In this document: positions 8,461 through 15,702 of the stretch, one piece after another
Layout: every line of letters begins with the position of its first letter
Position numbering within the stretch: the first letter of the stretch is position 1
Origin: Promethearchaeota archaeon
GTDB lineage: Archaea; Asgardarchaeota; Lokiarchaeia; Sigyniarchaeales; SOKP01
Assembly: GCA_029838195.1 (NCBI GenBank)
Contig: JALGVJ010000014.1
Coordinates: forward strand, 32,796-96,795
Length of the DNA: 64,000 bases
Direction: 5' to 3'
The notes under the pieces: generated by a model
What the model was told of the DNA's origin: nothing
The model's input: the letters and a program-made list of their open reading frames with translations, nothing else
The model's database searches: none
Made by a program: the position numbers and the translations under genes

Positions 8461-9261
8461 TTATTTAATCCCTCTTTTAATTTTTTCATTTTCAATAAAC
8501 TCTTGCATTCTATCCGTTAGTCCAACGGTATGGGCTTCTGTCGTAATTTTATAAATCGCATCAATTAGCAGGCGCTCATGAGCAAAAGCTGCTGATGGAT
8601 CGCCATAGATTTCAGATTTAATCCAAATTCTCCCATTTTGAGTAACGAATATATTACATTTAGTTAATTTTTTTAAGATTTTAATCATGGAACCGTTTCG
8701 TCCAATGATGCGGGGCACTTTTGGAGGTTCAATGGAAATAATTACACCTCCAGTTTTTTTCCCCAAATATTTACCAATAGTGGTTAATTCGGGTTTATTC
8801 AAGCGATCGGCAGAAAGGACTTTAGCGATTATAGCATCTCCGATCTCATACCTCTCCACCTCTTCTCCTTTTTTATGATCTCCGATTCCCACTTTCACAA
8901 TCCTTTTGAGCCGCCTTTTATCTTTTTTCATCATATTTTTTGGTTTTAAAATGGCAAAATCTTTAGCTCCAATATCACACTTGTATTTCACGGGGTTTTT
9001 ATCAATCACTATTGCTAAAACTTTATCGCCCGGACGAGGTGTATAAAAACCTCGAAGAGGTATTACATTAACATAATTTTTAGTTATTTGTTTTAATCCA
9101 ATGGTTAAAGAGATGATGGCATTTTTTTTTGGATTTATAATCGTACCTCGTCCTGGTAAATAATTTTGCACGTCTTCTGTTAAGACTTCTCCGGGAATAA
9201 CAATTTCCCGTGGAAGTTTATCGTCCTCAAAGACATCTTCTTCTTCAATATCTTCTTCCAT
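8461..9261 (-). CDS. rrp4: exosome RNA-binding cap subunit Rrp4
   Basis: The 266-residue protein has an acidic N-terminus, an N-terminal domain with PGRGT near residue 35, an S1 domain (GDKVLAIVIDKN, then GDAIIAKVLSAD) and a KH domain with VPRIIGRNGSM near residue 190. It forms the cap of the exosome and guides RNA into the Rrp41/Rrp42 ring. It ends one base before rrp41 starts. The length is slightly above the usual 230-250 residues because of the acidic N-terminus. Confidence 0.94.
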   Translation of the reverse strand: MEEDIEEEDVFEDDKLPREIVIPGEVLTEDVQNYLPGRGTIINPKKNAIISLTIGLKQITKNYVNVIPLRGFYTPRPGDKVLAIVIDKNPVKYKCDIGAKDFAILKPKNMMKKDKRRLKRIVKVGIGDHKKGEEVERYEIGDAIIAKVLSADRLNKPELTTIGKYLGKKTGGVIISIEPPKVPRIIGRNGSMIKILKKLTKCNIFVTQNGRIWIKSEIYGDPSAAFAHERLLIDAIYKITTEAHTVGLTDRMQEFIENEKIKRGIK

Positions 9262-9381
9262 TTAATAATCCACACGTTCATTTGTAATTTTAATTAATTT
9301 TATATAATAACAAAGCATGATTATCATTCATTCATCCAAATCAAGAAATTAACAATATAGCAATTAATTAGGTTTTAAAAA

Positions 9382-10173
9382 TTAAGATTTTAAGATTTTC
9401 GTTTGCACGCGTCCATGAGTTAATTTATTTAATTTATCCATTAATTCCATTTGTAAACCAGCGGGAAGGCTTACAACAGCAACCCACGACCCATCAGATT
9501 GCCACTCTTCCTTTTTAATTTGAGCGTATTGAGCTACAATATTATATCCTTTTGCGGTATAAGAGGCAGGTATTTTTAATGCCATTTTTACTTGCTCCAT
9601 TTTGATGGGAATGACAGTTTGAATTTTCTTTACGATATCATCTACTTGCTCTTCAGCACTTTTCGTTATGTCAATTTTAACTCCTGCTTGTTCCATGGCT
9701 TTTTCAATTCTTTCTGGAGGATGGGGCTTTTTATTTTGAGGGTTGATTGCATTTTTCGCAATGATCGTGATTAATTGTTTTAAGATTTTTTGTCGCTCTT
9801 CTTCTCTCTGTTCTTTTGCCCATTGAATCCTTCCTTCTAAAAGAATATGAGCACCAATCTCCATGCTATCTGTTGTATTAAACACGGCTTCCATATCACC
9901 CACGGTAGCCCGTTTTCCCCTTTTTAAATCCTCGTATACATCAAATCTCTCAAAGATTAAGCTTAAATCAATCCGTGGATCTTTTAAAAGCTCATTTACG
10001 GTATATCGCAAATTCTTTTTCCCTTCCTTGATTCGCTTGTTAATTTCTTCTCTTATGATTTTTTTTGCCTCCCATGCTTTCTCCGGGTCCATCAGCATCT
10101 CAAATACTCGTCCTGATTTTTCAATACGTCCAATGATAAATTTTCCTAAATCTGTTCTTGGTCTATCTATCAA
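9382..10173 (-). CDS. sbds: SBDS ribosome maturation protein
   Basis: The 263-residue protein has the three SBDS domains. The N-terminal FYSH domain has FEMLMDP near residue 24 and RGKRATVGDM near residue 88. A helical middle domain contains HPPERIEKAMEQ, and the C-terminal RRM-like domain has QSDGSWVAVVSLPAG. SBDS acts with EF-2-like factors to free new large ribosomal subunits. The start is a TTG at 10173. The gene lies between psmA and rrp4, the conserved position. The gap to rrp4 (9262-9381) is AT-rich. Confidence 0.93.
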   Translation of the reverse strand: MIDRPRTDLGKFIIGRIEKSGRVFEMLMDPEKAWEAKKIIREEINKRIKEGKKNLRYTVNELLKDPRIDLSLIFERFDVYEDLKRGKRATVGDMEAVFNTTDSMEIGAHILLEGRIQWAKEQREEERQKILKQLITIIAKNAINPQNKKPHPPERIEKAMEQAGVKIDITKSAEEQVDDIVKKIQTVIPIKMEQVKMALKIPASYTAKGYNIVAQYAQIKKEEWQSDGSWVAVVSLPAGLQMELMDKLNKLTHGRVQTKILKS

Positions 10174-10285
10174 TAAAGGTCCCTTATGATTCTTTTAACT
10201 CACTTTTTTCCTTATCACGCTTTTAGGATTTTTTGTGGAATAAAAAAAGCATTTCCTTAATTCTCATGATAATAAAAAGGAAGTT

Positions 10286-11005
10286 TCAAAATTTTTGAAG
10301 ATATTCCTTCTTTTCCTCCAAATTTAATAATCGAAAAGTTCTATCTTCTTGTAATATAAATGCCATGTCGCAGGTATTTTCGTTCAACTTATCACCCATT
10401 AGCTCTTTTAATGCCCTTAATGGAAGGAGTTTCAATTCTTCGTCATTCATATTCTCATCATAGTGCTCTTCCAAGAACGTCCTTGCTTCATTAGCTCCTG
10501 AACCGATCGCAAATGCTTTATATCCCCACATGGCTCCACTTGGATCAGTTAAAAATAAGGCTGTCGTTCCATCCGTATCGATTCCTCCAATTAGGAAACT
10601 TACTCCAAAAGGACGCACTCCCGCATTTTGAGTAAATGCTTGTTTATATTCACAGATGTTTAAAGTAATGTCTTTTACCGAAATTTTCTCATCATAATTA
10701 AGTAAATTGATTTGAGCTTGCACGCGCGCACGATCAATTAAAACTCGGGCATCTGCGGTCAATCCCGCAATTGCAACTCCAATGTGATCGTCAATTTTAA
10801 AGATTTTTTCAGAGCCTAATTTTATTTCTTGTAATTCAATACTTTTTTTTTCTACCGCAAACACGACTGAATTTTTATTCTTGCACACAATGGCAGTCGT
10901 TCCCCTACGAACTGCCTCAATAGCATATTCTACTTGGAAGAGGCGGCCTTCTGGTGAAAATTGTGTGATTGCCATATCATATCCTCTTCCCGCTTGTTGA
11001 AACAC
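10286..11005 (-). CDS. psmA: 20S proteasome alpha subunit
   Basis: The 239-residue protein has the alpha-subunit signature GYDMAITQFSPEGRLFQVEY near residue 9, which gates the proteasome pore, then AIEAVRRGTT. The rest is the Ntn fold without a catalytic Thr. It forms the outer rings of the 20S proteasome. The start is a GTG very close to a GGAG, so the true start could be the nearby in-frame ATG (residue 11). The beta subunit is not in the window. It heads the exosome superoperon. Confidence 0.95.
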   Translation of the reverse strand: MFQQAGRGYDMAITQFSPEGRLFQVEYAIEAVRRGTTAIVCKNKNSVVFAVEKKSIELQEIKLGSEKIFKIDDHIGVAIAGLTADARVLIDRARVQAQINLLNYDEKISVKDITLNICEYKQAFTQNAGVRPFGVSFLIGGIDTDGTTALFLTDPSGAMWGYKAFAIGSGANEARTFLEEHYDENMNDEELKLLPLRALKELMGDKLNENTCDMAFILQEDRTFRLLNLEEKKEYLQKF

Positions 11006-11235
11006 TCCTTTGACACCTCTTACAATTAAAATCTTTTAAAATCCTTTAATTACTACTTACTTGTTCTTCTTTGATTTTCTTTTAAATGTCATTAATTAAG
11101 AATGAAATAAATATTTTTTTTAAATAATTTAAAAAATCCTCTGAGAAAAATTTAAAAACATGAAGAGTTCGGTCACCATACTAAATAATCTCCCGTTCTT
11201 GAATCTCCTAAAAAAATTCCCCTAAAATGAAAAAG

Positions 11236-11607
11236 TCATGACCACGCAACCTTGTTCACGTGAATGCTCCACTTTAATAAAAATAAATGCTCATCTCTCG
11301 TGTGTACTAATAAATAATCCCCCTCTTTTGTCTTCGAACCTAATAAATTTCCCTTCTTCTCACTTAGATTCTTGGCTGCGAATTGTAAATCATCATTCTT
11401 TAAAATGACATATCGAACACCTTGATATATTAGAGCGGGCGCCCCATTCTTCCAAGCCGATAAAATATACCGTCCTTCTTCAGAAGTGAGAGCATGAGTC
11501 CCCCATGTGAATAATACCTCCCCATCATTACTTAATATGAAGATCTCTTCCACACCCTCATGCATTCTTACTTGGTCCACCAAAAAATTAAATCTTTCTT
11601 CATTCAT
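11236..11607 (-). CDS. roadblock/LC7-like small protein
   Basis: This 123-residue protein shows the alternating pattern of a roadblock/LC7 domain: an N-terminal helix, EGVEEIFILSNDGEVLF as the first two strands, a helix around residue 45, RYVILKNDD as a middle strand, and GDYLLVHTRDEHLFLLK as the last strands. Roadblock proteins are abundant in Asgard archaea, where they are thought to serve small GTPases. No small GTPase gene lies nearby. A profilin-like or longin-like fold is an alternative. The assignment is from pattern only. Confidence 0.5.
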   Translation of the reverse strand: MNEERFNFLVDQVRMHEGVEEIFILSNDGEVLFTWGTHALTSEEGRYILSAWKNGAPALIYQGVRYVILKNDDLQFAAKNLSEKKGNLLGSKTKEGDYLLVHTRDEHLFLLKWSIHVNKVAWS

Positions 11608-11974
11608 GTTAGCATTTTACTCCCTAATTTAATACGCATCCATACTATTTTTACATGTAAACGCTCATACTTAAATGTATCAAATATTCAAAATTTTAAA
11701 GAAAGATTGATGCTCAAGAACTTCAGCATCGAAGGGGATATCATGACCCGATTAAATCTCTCGAGTCCTTACACTCATCATTCCTCTCTCTTCCAACTTC
11801 TTATATTTTCACGCTTCCGAGAAAAGTACAAGAATTCAAATTTTCAAAGTTCATGATATAGGAAAAAATATTAATCAAATCTCATATTATGGGGCTTGAG
11901 AGGTAATATTTTCTACCCCGCCTTAGAAGGCATGCCTCCCACTACTGCTTAACCCATTTATTCCACGAGAAACC
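11608..11974. other. intergenic region without a convincing gene
   Basis: This spacer separates the divergent roadblock-like and DUF2110-like genes and must hold both promoters. An open frame at 11560-11856 looks like noise: no motif, and it overlaps the start of the roadblock gene. The last 60 bases are unusually C-rich on the plus strand, as is the following gene. Confidence 0.5.
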
Positions 11975-12760
11975 ATGCCAACCCTCGTATTATCTGATAA
12001 AATTTATAACCCTGCCCTAACAAAAAATTTAAACCATCTGACCACGATCTACTCGAAACACCTGCAAGGTTTTACGAAAGGTTTCGAGCATACTAAAATC
12101 ACTATTAAAAAACTACGCTCTTTTGATCAGAGATTTGAAATCTCCATTAGTGGCCCCGAAGAAAAATTTATCTCTAACTTGCTTAAAAAAGAAATCGGAA
12201 GCATCCTTCAATTTGATGAATTAAAGGAAGGAATCATTCTTAAAGGCACTATGGTTGATGTGGGAAAAGTAGGTTTCGGAATATATGTCGACTGTGCCAT
12301 ATTTAACCCGCAAACTGATGTATTAATCGAACTCCATTCCCTCCGAAAACAATTATGCAACGGGAAAAAATTGTCCTTGAAAACCATTATTCGCACATTC
12401 GATTTCGCCGATCATTTCCCTATCCACGTATCCATTGATAAAATCAACACTAAAAAAAAAGAAATTCATGGCTCACTCGGAAAACCCACTCTCCGCCTTT
12501 TTCAAACTATTATTCAACAACAAGTGGAAGCCATTATTGCTTGCGGGACCACTAAAAGCCAATTTAAAAAAAGCTTGGTCCATCACGGACACCTCAAGGA
12601 TATCAAATTCCTCAAAAAATTATCCTTCCTCGAACACGTCCTACTCTTAAAAAAAGGTACTAATGCCGCCGGCATCATTAAACAAATTGGACCCGAACTC
12701 AGGGGATGTAAATTCATGGTACTCAAGCCCCAAAAAATCGCAACCCTCTTACAAGAATAA
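11975..12760 (+). CDS. DUF2110-like conserved archaeal protein
   Basis: The 261-residue protein resembles the archaeal DUF2110 family. An N-terminal alpha/beta part is followed by an S1/OB-like segment (EGIILKGTMVDVGKVGFGIY near residue 90) and a C-terminal region with GTNAAGIIKQIGPELRG near residue 235. No function is established for the family; the OB-like strand pattern suggests RNA binding, which is inference. The coding strand is C-rich and G-poor compared with most genes here. It lies just upstream of the four-tRNA region and ends 16 nt from the convergent tRNA-Val. Confidence 0.55.
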   Translation: MPTLVLSDKIYNPALTKNLNHLTTIYSKHLQGFTKGFEHTKITIKKLRSFDQRFEISISGPEEKFISNLLKKEIGSILQFDELKEGIILKGTMVDVGKVGFGIYVDCAIFNPQTDVLIELHSLRKQLCNGKKLSLKTIIRTFDFADHFPIHVSIDKINTKKKEIHGSLGKPTLRLFQTIIQQQVEAIIACGTTKSQFKKSLVHHGHLKDIKFLKKLSFLEHVLLLKKGTNAAGIIKQIGPELRGCKFMVLKPQKIATLLQE

Positions 12761-12776
12761 AAGAGGAAATCATGAG

Positions 12777-12886
12777 TGGGCCGGAGGAGGATCGAACTCC
12801 TGACCTTCGCGGTGTATTCGCGAAGAGAAAAATGAACATCTGTCATTCTCTTTAGCGCGACATCATACCCACTAGACTACCGGCCC
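12777..12886 (-). tRNA. tRNA-Val (UAC), interrupted by a 37-nt intron at position 33/34
   Basis: The acceptor stem is GGGCCGG/CCGGCCC with discriminator A; T-stem AGGAG/CTCCT with loop TTCGATC; anticodon stem TCGCG/CGCGA. Removing 12817-12853 gives loop CTTACAC with anticodon TAC (12814-12816) and a 73-nt mature tRNA. The D-arm sequence (GTCTAG and TATGATGTCGC) is that of archaeal tRNA-Val. No CCA is encoded. The next gene, tRNA-Ser, has the same orientation 20 nt upstream, so they may be cotranscribed. Confidence 0.93.
12817..12853 (-). other. tRNA-Val intron, BHB type, non-canonical position 33/34
   Basis: The precursor forms a clean bulge-helix-bulge. The outer pairing is UGU/ACA, the central 4-bp helix CGCG (12856-12859) pairs with CGCG (12819-12822), and the 3-nt bulges are CU|A and AA|U. 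The inner helix is AAGAGAA/UUCUCUU, 7 bp. Cuts in the bulges give exactly the expected anticodon loop. Most archaeal introns are at 37/38, so 33/34 is unusual. The intron contains a second copy of the anticodon-stem strand CGCGA, which is what builds the BHB. Confidence 0.88.
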
Positions 12887-12906
12887 CCAGTTTCCGATAT
12901 CTAAAG

Positions 12907-13020
12907 CGCAAGCGGTGGGATTTTCAAGCTCATCAAAATGATGAGAGCTTTTTGAACCCACGGATCCATATGGACACCGGATTAGCAATCCGGCGCTCTA
13001 CCAGGCTAAGCGACGCTTGC
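12907..13020 (-). tRNA. tRNA-Ser (GCU), with an intron inside the T-loop
   Basis: The acceptor stem is GCAAGCG/CGCTTGC with discriminator G. The D-stem is GCTT/GAGC, the anticodon stem CCGGA/TCCGG with loop TTGCTAA (anticodon GCT at 12984-12986). A 15-nt variable arm and T-stem GTGGG/CCCAC follow. Removing 30 nt from the T-loop restores the standard TTCAAAT loop and an 84-nt class II tRNA. The discriminator and long variable arm confirm serine. CCA is not encoded. Confidence 0.93.
12921..12950 (-). other. tRNA-Ser T-loop intron, BHB type, position 59/60
   Basis: The precursor forms a textbook BHB. The outer helix is the T-stem GTGGG/CCCAC, bulge AA|U, central 4 bp UUCA/UGAA, bulge AA|A, and inner helix AGCUC/GAGCU topped by UCAUC and GAU. 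Cuts at the bulges give loop UUCAAA+U, exactly seven nucleotides. A-runs on both sides leave the junction uncertain by up to three bases from sequence alone, but the BHB geometry picks 59/60. Confidence 0.88.
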
Positions 13021-13031
13021 GCGTCATTGTA

Positions 13032-13085
13032 CTCAAGATCACGGAGATTATGGGATCTGGGAGGGACGCCGTATTCTCACTTGAG
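13032..13085. other. GC-rich hairpin just upstream of tRNA-Ser, possible small RNA
   Basis: A 6-bp stem CTCAAG/CTTGAG encloses a second 4-bp stem ACGG/CCGT and a GC-rich loop. The island stands out from the AT-rich flank. It ends 12 nt from the 5' end of tRNA-Ser (GCU), where a promoter would be expected. On the minus strand the stem is followed by TACA, resembling an ACA box, but no clear kink-turn is visible. Function unknown; H/ACA guide RNA or a processed leader are possibilities. Confidence 0.35.
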
Positions 13086-13187
13086 CCCATATTTTGATCA
13101 TAAAGATGGAAAATTTTAATACTTTTTGATGCGGGATTTATTGGGAAAAAATGAAAAGAAAAGGAAAATTAAAGGATATTTTTTCCC

Positions 13188-13670
13188 TCAGTCCGCAATG
13201 ATTTCGAACACCATTTTTTCAATGATTGGCTTCTTAGTATAGCGCTTATCATAATACCAGCCGACCAAGTGAGCCTCCTGGTTTTTTTCGGGAATCGGTG
13301 GAATTATAATTATCATGACACCGTTAGACAGGTATTTTAAGATGCGCTTATCGATGTTATGTAATTTATCATTTCCCGAAGGATGAGAATGCGCTTGCCA
13401 GACGATGTCAACGCCGAGTTCTTGTTTGAATTTGCGCATGTTATAAATCTTAGATTTCTTGTACCGCATCCAGCTTCGGGGCTTTTGATGCGTCTTGGTT
13501 TTTTTTAAATCGGTATTAATGATAAAGCTATTTACAATGCCGAAATTTTCCTTTCTATCAGCAAAAATCCAGAAATGAACGATATAAGGCAGCTCCTCTG
13601 CAGCTTTATTGGTAATTTCGTCAAAAATCCGCTGCGGAATGAGATATCTAAAATCTTTAGCACTGCTCAT
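13188..13670 (-). CDS. JAMM/MPN+ metalloprotease-like protein
   Basis: This 160-residue protein has the JAMM zinc motif: HSHPSG near residue 104 and a downstream Asp (NID) at the expected spacing of ten residues after the Pro. The Ser normally seen seven residues after the Pro is a His here. An upstream Glu (AAEELPYIV region) could be the general base. JAMM proteins cleave isopeptide bonds of ubiquitin-like tags or other substrates. No ubiquitin, E1 or E2 gene is near, so a link to ubiquitin is unproven. It stands alone between the two tRNA pairs. Confidence 0.7.
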   Translation of the reverse strand: MSSAKDFRYLIPQRIFDEITNKAAEELPYIVHFWIFADRKENFGIVNSFIINTDLKKTKTHQKPRSWMRYKKSKIYNMRKFKQELGVDIVWQAHSHPSGNDKLHNIDKRILKYLSNGVMIIIIPPIPEKNQEAHLVGWYYDKRYTKKPIIEKMVFEIIAD

Positions 13671-13895
13671 TGTTCTATACCTCTATGATAAGCATAAGGG
13701 GGGATAAAATTTATATTTTATGTTTTTTTCTGCTCTTGAAATCGCTAGCACTCGTCTCATGTATATGACATTCGCTATTCATCTCGTTTCTCTCATGATC
13801 TTCCATTAGTCATCCCTTAAATCGTAAAAATAATATAGTAATGTAAACTTTTTATTATTGATTGAAAACGAAAAATGTAATCAACTCAAGCCACA

Positions 13896-14002
13896 GCAGA
13901 CGTAGCCTAGCTGGTAAGACGCCGGCCTTGAGTGCGCATAGGAGAGACCCATGGAAAGCCGGTGCGCGCAAGCGCTCGGGGGTTCGAATCCCTCCGTCTG
14001 CG
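13896..14002 (+). tRNA. tRNA-Ser (UGA) with a 24-nt intron at about 37/38
   Basis: The acceptor stem is GCAGACG/CGTCTGC with discriminator G. The anticodon stem CCGGC/GCCGG encloses CTTGA, giving anticodon TGA (13929-13931). A long variable arm GCGC-GCAA-GCGC and T-arm GGGGG-TTCGAAT-CCCTC follow. Removing 24 nt (13933-13956, or one base earlier) gives an 83-nt class II tRNA. The D-stem has one C-A mismatch. CCA is not encoded. The BHB is imperfect (two of four central pairs), so the exact junction is less sure than in the other tRNAs. Confidence 0.9.
13933..13956 (+). other. tRNA-Ser (UGA) intron, about 37/38
   Basis: A 24-nt insert in the anticodon loop contains a small stem CAUAGG/CCCAUG with one mismatch. 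The position could be shifted by one base toward the anticodon. The central helix of the BHB is weak, so a relaxed form would be needed for cleavage. Confidence 0.7.
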
Positions 14003-14159
14003 TTCTTTCTCTTGAAATGGACTTGAGTATTTTGCATTATTTTTTTAGAAGATTTGTCTTCCATTTGCGAATGTAGAGTGTGGTTCTTCGTAGAGGAATA
14101 AAATTTTTTAAGTTTTATTAATTAATTAGGATAAGAAAAGTAGATGAGAACAGAAAGGC

Positions 14160-14258
14160 GGGCTATTGGCGCAGGCAGGTAGCGCAGCAGGCTCTTAAGA
14201 GTTTTTAAATCTTGGGGTCACCTGACGGTCGGGGGTTCGAATCCCTCATAGCCCGCCA
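14160..14258 (+). tRNA. tRNA-Lys (CUU) with a 22-nt intron and encoded CCA
   Basis: The acceptor stem is GGGCTAT/ATAGCCC with discriminator G and CCA at 14256-14258. The D-stem is GCGC/GCGC, and the anticodon stem GCAGG/CCTGA has a G-A mismatch at the base. The loop CTCTTA + A gives anticodon CTT (14194-14196). The intron at 14198-14219 is at the canonical 37/38 site, with BHB pairing CUCU/GGGG and an inner stem GAG(UUU)/(AAA)CUU. The T-arm is GGGGG-TTCGAAT-CCCTC. It is the only one of the four tRNAs with CCA in the DNA. Confidence 0.92.
14198..14219 (+). other. tRNA-Lys intron at canonical position 37/38
   Basis: The 22-nt intron lies one base 3' of the anticodon. The central BHB helix pairs CUCU (loop 32-35) with GGGG near the intron 3' end, partly through G-U pairs. 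The bulges are UA|A and UC|A. Confidence 0.8.
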
Positions 14259-14628
14259 TTCTTTTTTAAGACATTTCTTATTTTTGGGGTGTTGAAATTT
14301 TTTGAACTACTAATTTTTTTAGAAGGATCTCATAAGAGAGCTTGTTTTGGACCGAGCCGTGAGGAGAGCCTTGCGGAACAGTAAGGATTTCCTAAAAAAG
14401 GCTAACAGTACCTTAATTAAACCCATATATTTATGGTAAATCATTTAGGGTTGAGGAGAAAGAGTTTTTTTTTAAGATGGATGAAATAAAAAGAGAAAAA
14501 AAGTCTTTTGCTTTAAAATAAATTTAAATTAATCTTGTTTTTTAATGGTTTTAGATGAGATTCGTGAAGAATTTCATTAGCAGAAATTTGTATTTTTGAA
14601 ATAAATTTCTCCCCACGATTAGGTAAAC
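14259..14628. other. intergenic region with a GC-rich island, possible ncRNA
   Basis: Most of this 370-base spacer is AT-rich. The exception is about 14330-14400, with a run of GAGCC-type GC-rich sequence followed by AACAG, then a second AACAG near 14408. GC-rich islands in AT-rich archaeal spacers often mark structured RNAs. A short TCTC/GAGA stem is visible at 14327-14340, but I could not fold the whole island into a known family. The rest holds the promoter of the gene at 14629. Confidence 0.3.
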
Positions 14629-15666
14629 ATGAAAAAGAAAGAACGGGATGGGTCGATGGAGAATGAGTCGAAAGAGGTAAGCAATAATAACATGTTAGGT
14701 GGAAGTACGGATGAGGAAGAATTATTAAAGGCATATTTAGAGAGGAAAGAAAAGCTTCCGCAAGTCATTCAATATGAAAAGGAAACAAGAAATTATGCAA
14801 TTTGGGGAGGAAAACTTACAGAAGACTTTAAGAAATGGTTGAAAGGTGAAAAAGTGAATTCGAAGAAAAAAGAGCGCATAAGCTTTTATGTTACAAGGGA
14901 CATGAAGAGGAAATGGACGGAATTTGCAAGGGAACAAGGGTTTCGCACCATTTCGAAATTCATTCGCCAAACTATTAACAATTTTATTGAACGTGAGGAA
15001 AGCCTCTCGGGAAGGATGGATGAGACCGCATTAAAAGAGTTCTCTCATGCCTTGAAGCAGCCTCTAACTTCAATTAAGGGATATTCTCAATTATTATTAG
15101 AAACGTATAATGAAGAGCTAAATAATGAGATTAGCAAAACCATATGGAACATTTTTCAGCAGAGCCTTCTCTTGGAAAATACCATCAATTCATTTCTTGA
15201 TGATATGAAAAGCGCAAGAAATCAAATTGACATTCTATTAATAGAAGATGACCTCGCAACCATTCGATTGCTGCGCAGTTATTTTCAGAGCAAGGGAATT
15301 AGTTTAAAAGGAGTGGTTTCAGGCTCTAAAGCTATCGAAGTTTTAAAGCAGACACGACCAAGCGTGATTTTATTAGATATCATCCTTCCAGATTTAAGTG
15401 GATATGATATTTGTAAGACCATAAAAATGGACAAGCGGTACAAGGATATTCCCGTCTATTATTTAACCGCTATTGCCCGAAACGAGGTCATGAAGCATTT
15501 GGAGGAAACCGGGGCAAACGGGTATATCTTGAAACCATTTGATTTTGCGGATTTTGAAGAAGTTTTAAAATATCTTGAACAACAAAGCCACGATGAGCAA
15601 GAGAACTCGGGCAATCGGAACAAATTAAATGAGCACGAGGATAAAATGATTGTTAATAAGGAATAA
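14629..15666 (+). CDS. RHH-DHp-REC regulator, first paralogue
   Basis: The 345-residue protein has three parts. Residues about 80-125 resemble a ribbon-helix-helix DNA-binding domain (ISFYVTRDMKRKWTEFARE, then ISKFIRQ). Residues 140-190 resemble a histidine-kinase dimerization domain (FSHALKQPLTSIKGYSQLL, with the H-box His). Residues 200-320 form a receiver domain (LLIEDD acidic pocket, phosphorylatable Asp in LLDIILPDLSG, Thr in YLTA, Lys in ILKPF). No HATPase domain is present, so it cannot phosphorylate itself. The likely role is a DNA-binding response regulator. A close paralogue lies convergently 36 bp away. The start may be a few codons downstream. Confidence 0.75.
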   Translation: MKKKERDGSMENESKEVSNNNMLGGSTDEEELLKAYLERKEKLPQVIQYEKETRNYAIWGGKLTEDFKKWLKGEKVNSKKKERISFYVTRDMKRKWTEFAREQGFRTISKFIRQTINNFIEREESLSGRMDETALKEFSHALKQPLTSIKGYSQLLLETYNEELNNEISKTIWNIFQQSLLLENTINSFLDDMKSARNQIDILLIEDDLATIRLLRSYFQSKGISLKGVVSGSKAIEVLKQTRPSVILLDIILPDLSGYDICKTIKMDKRYKDIPVYYLTAIARNEVMKHLEETGANGYILKPFDFADFEEVLKYLEQQSHDEQENSGNRNKLNEHEDKMIVNKE

Positions 15667-15702
15667 TCATGAGAATGATATAATATTTGAAAGGATCCCC
15701 TT

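Noticed and set aside
11560..11856. 98-codon plus-strand open frame
   Set aside because: No motif, composition unlike real genes, overlaps the roadblock gene start.
14160..14255. tRNA-Lys first read as a leucine tRNA
   Set aside because: With acceptor GGGCTAT/ATAGCCC the variable loop is short and the anticodon is CTT.
14330..14400. GC-rich island as SRP or RNase P RNA
   Set aside because: Too short and lacks the conserved motifs of either RNA.
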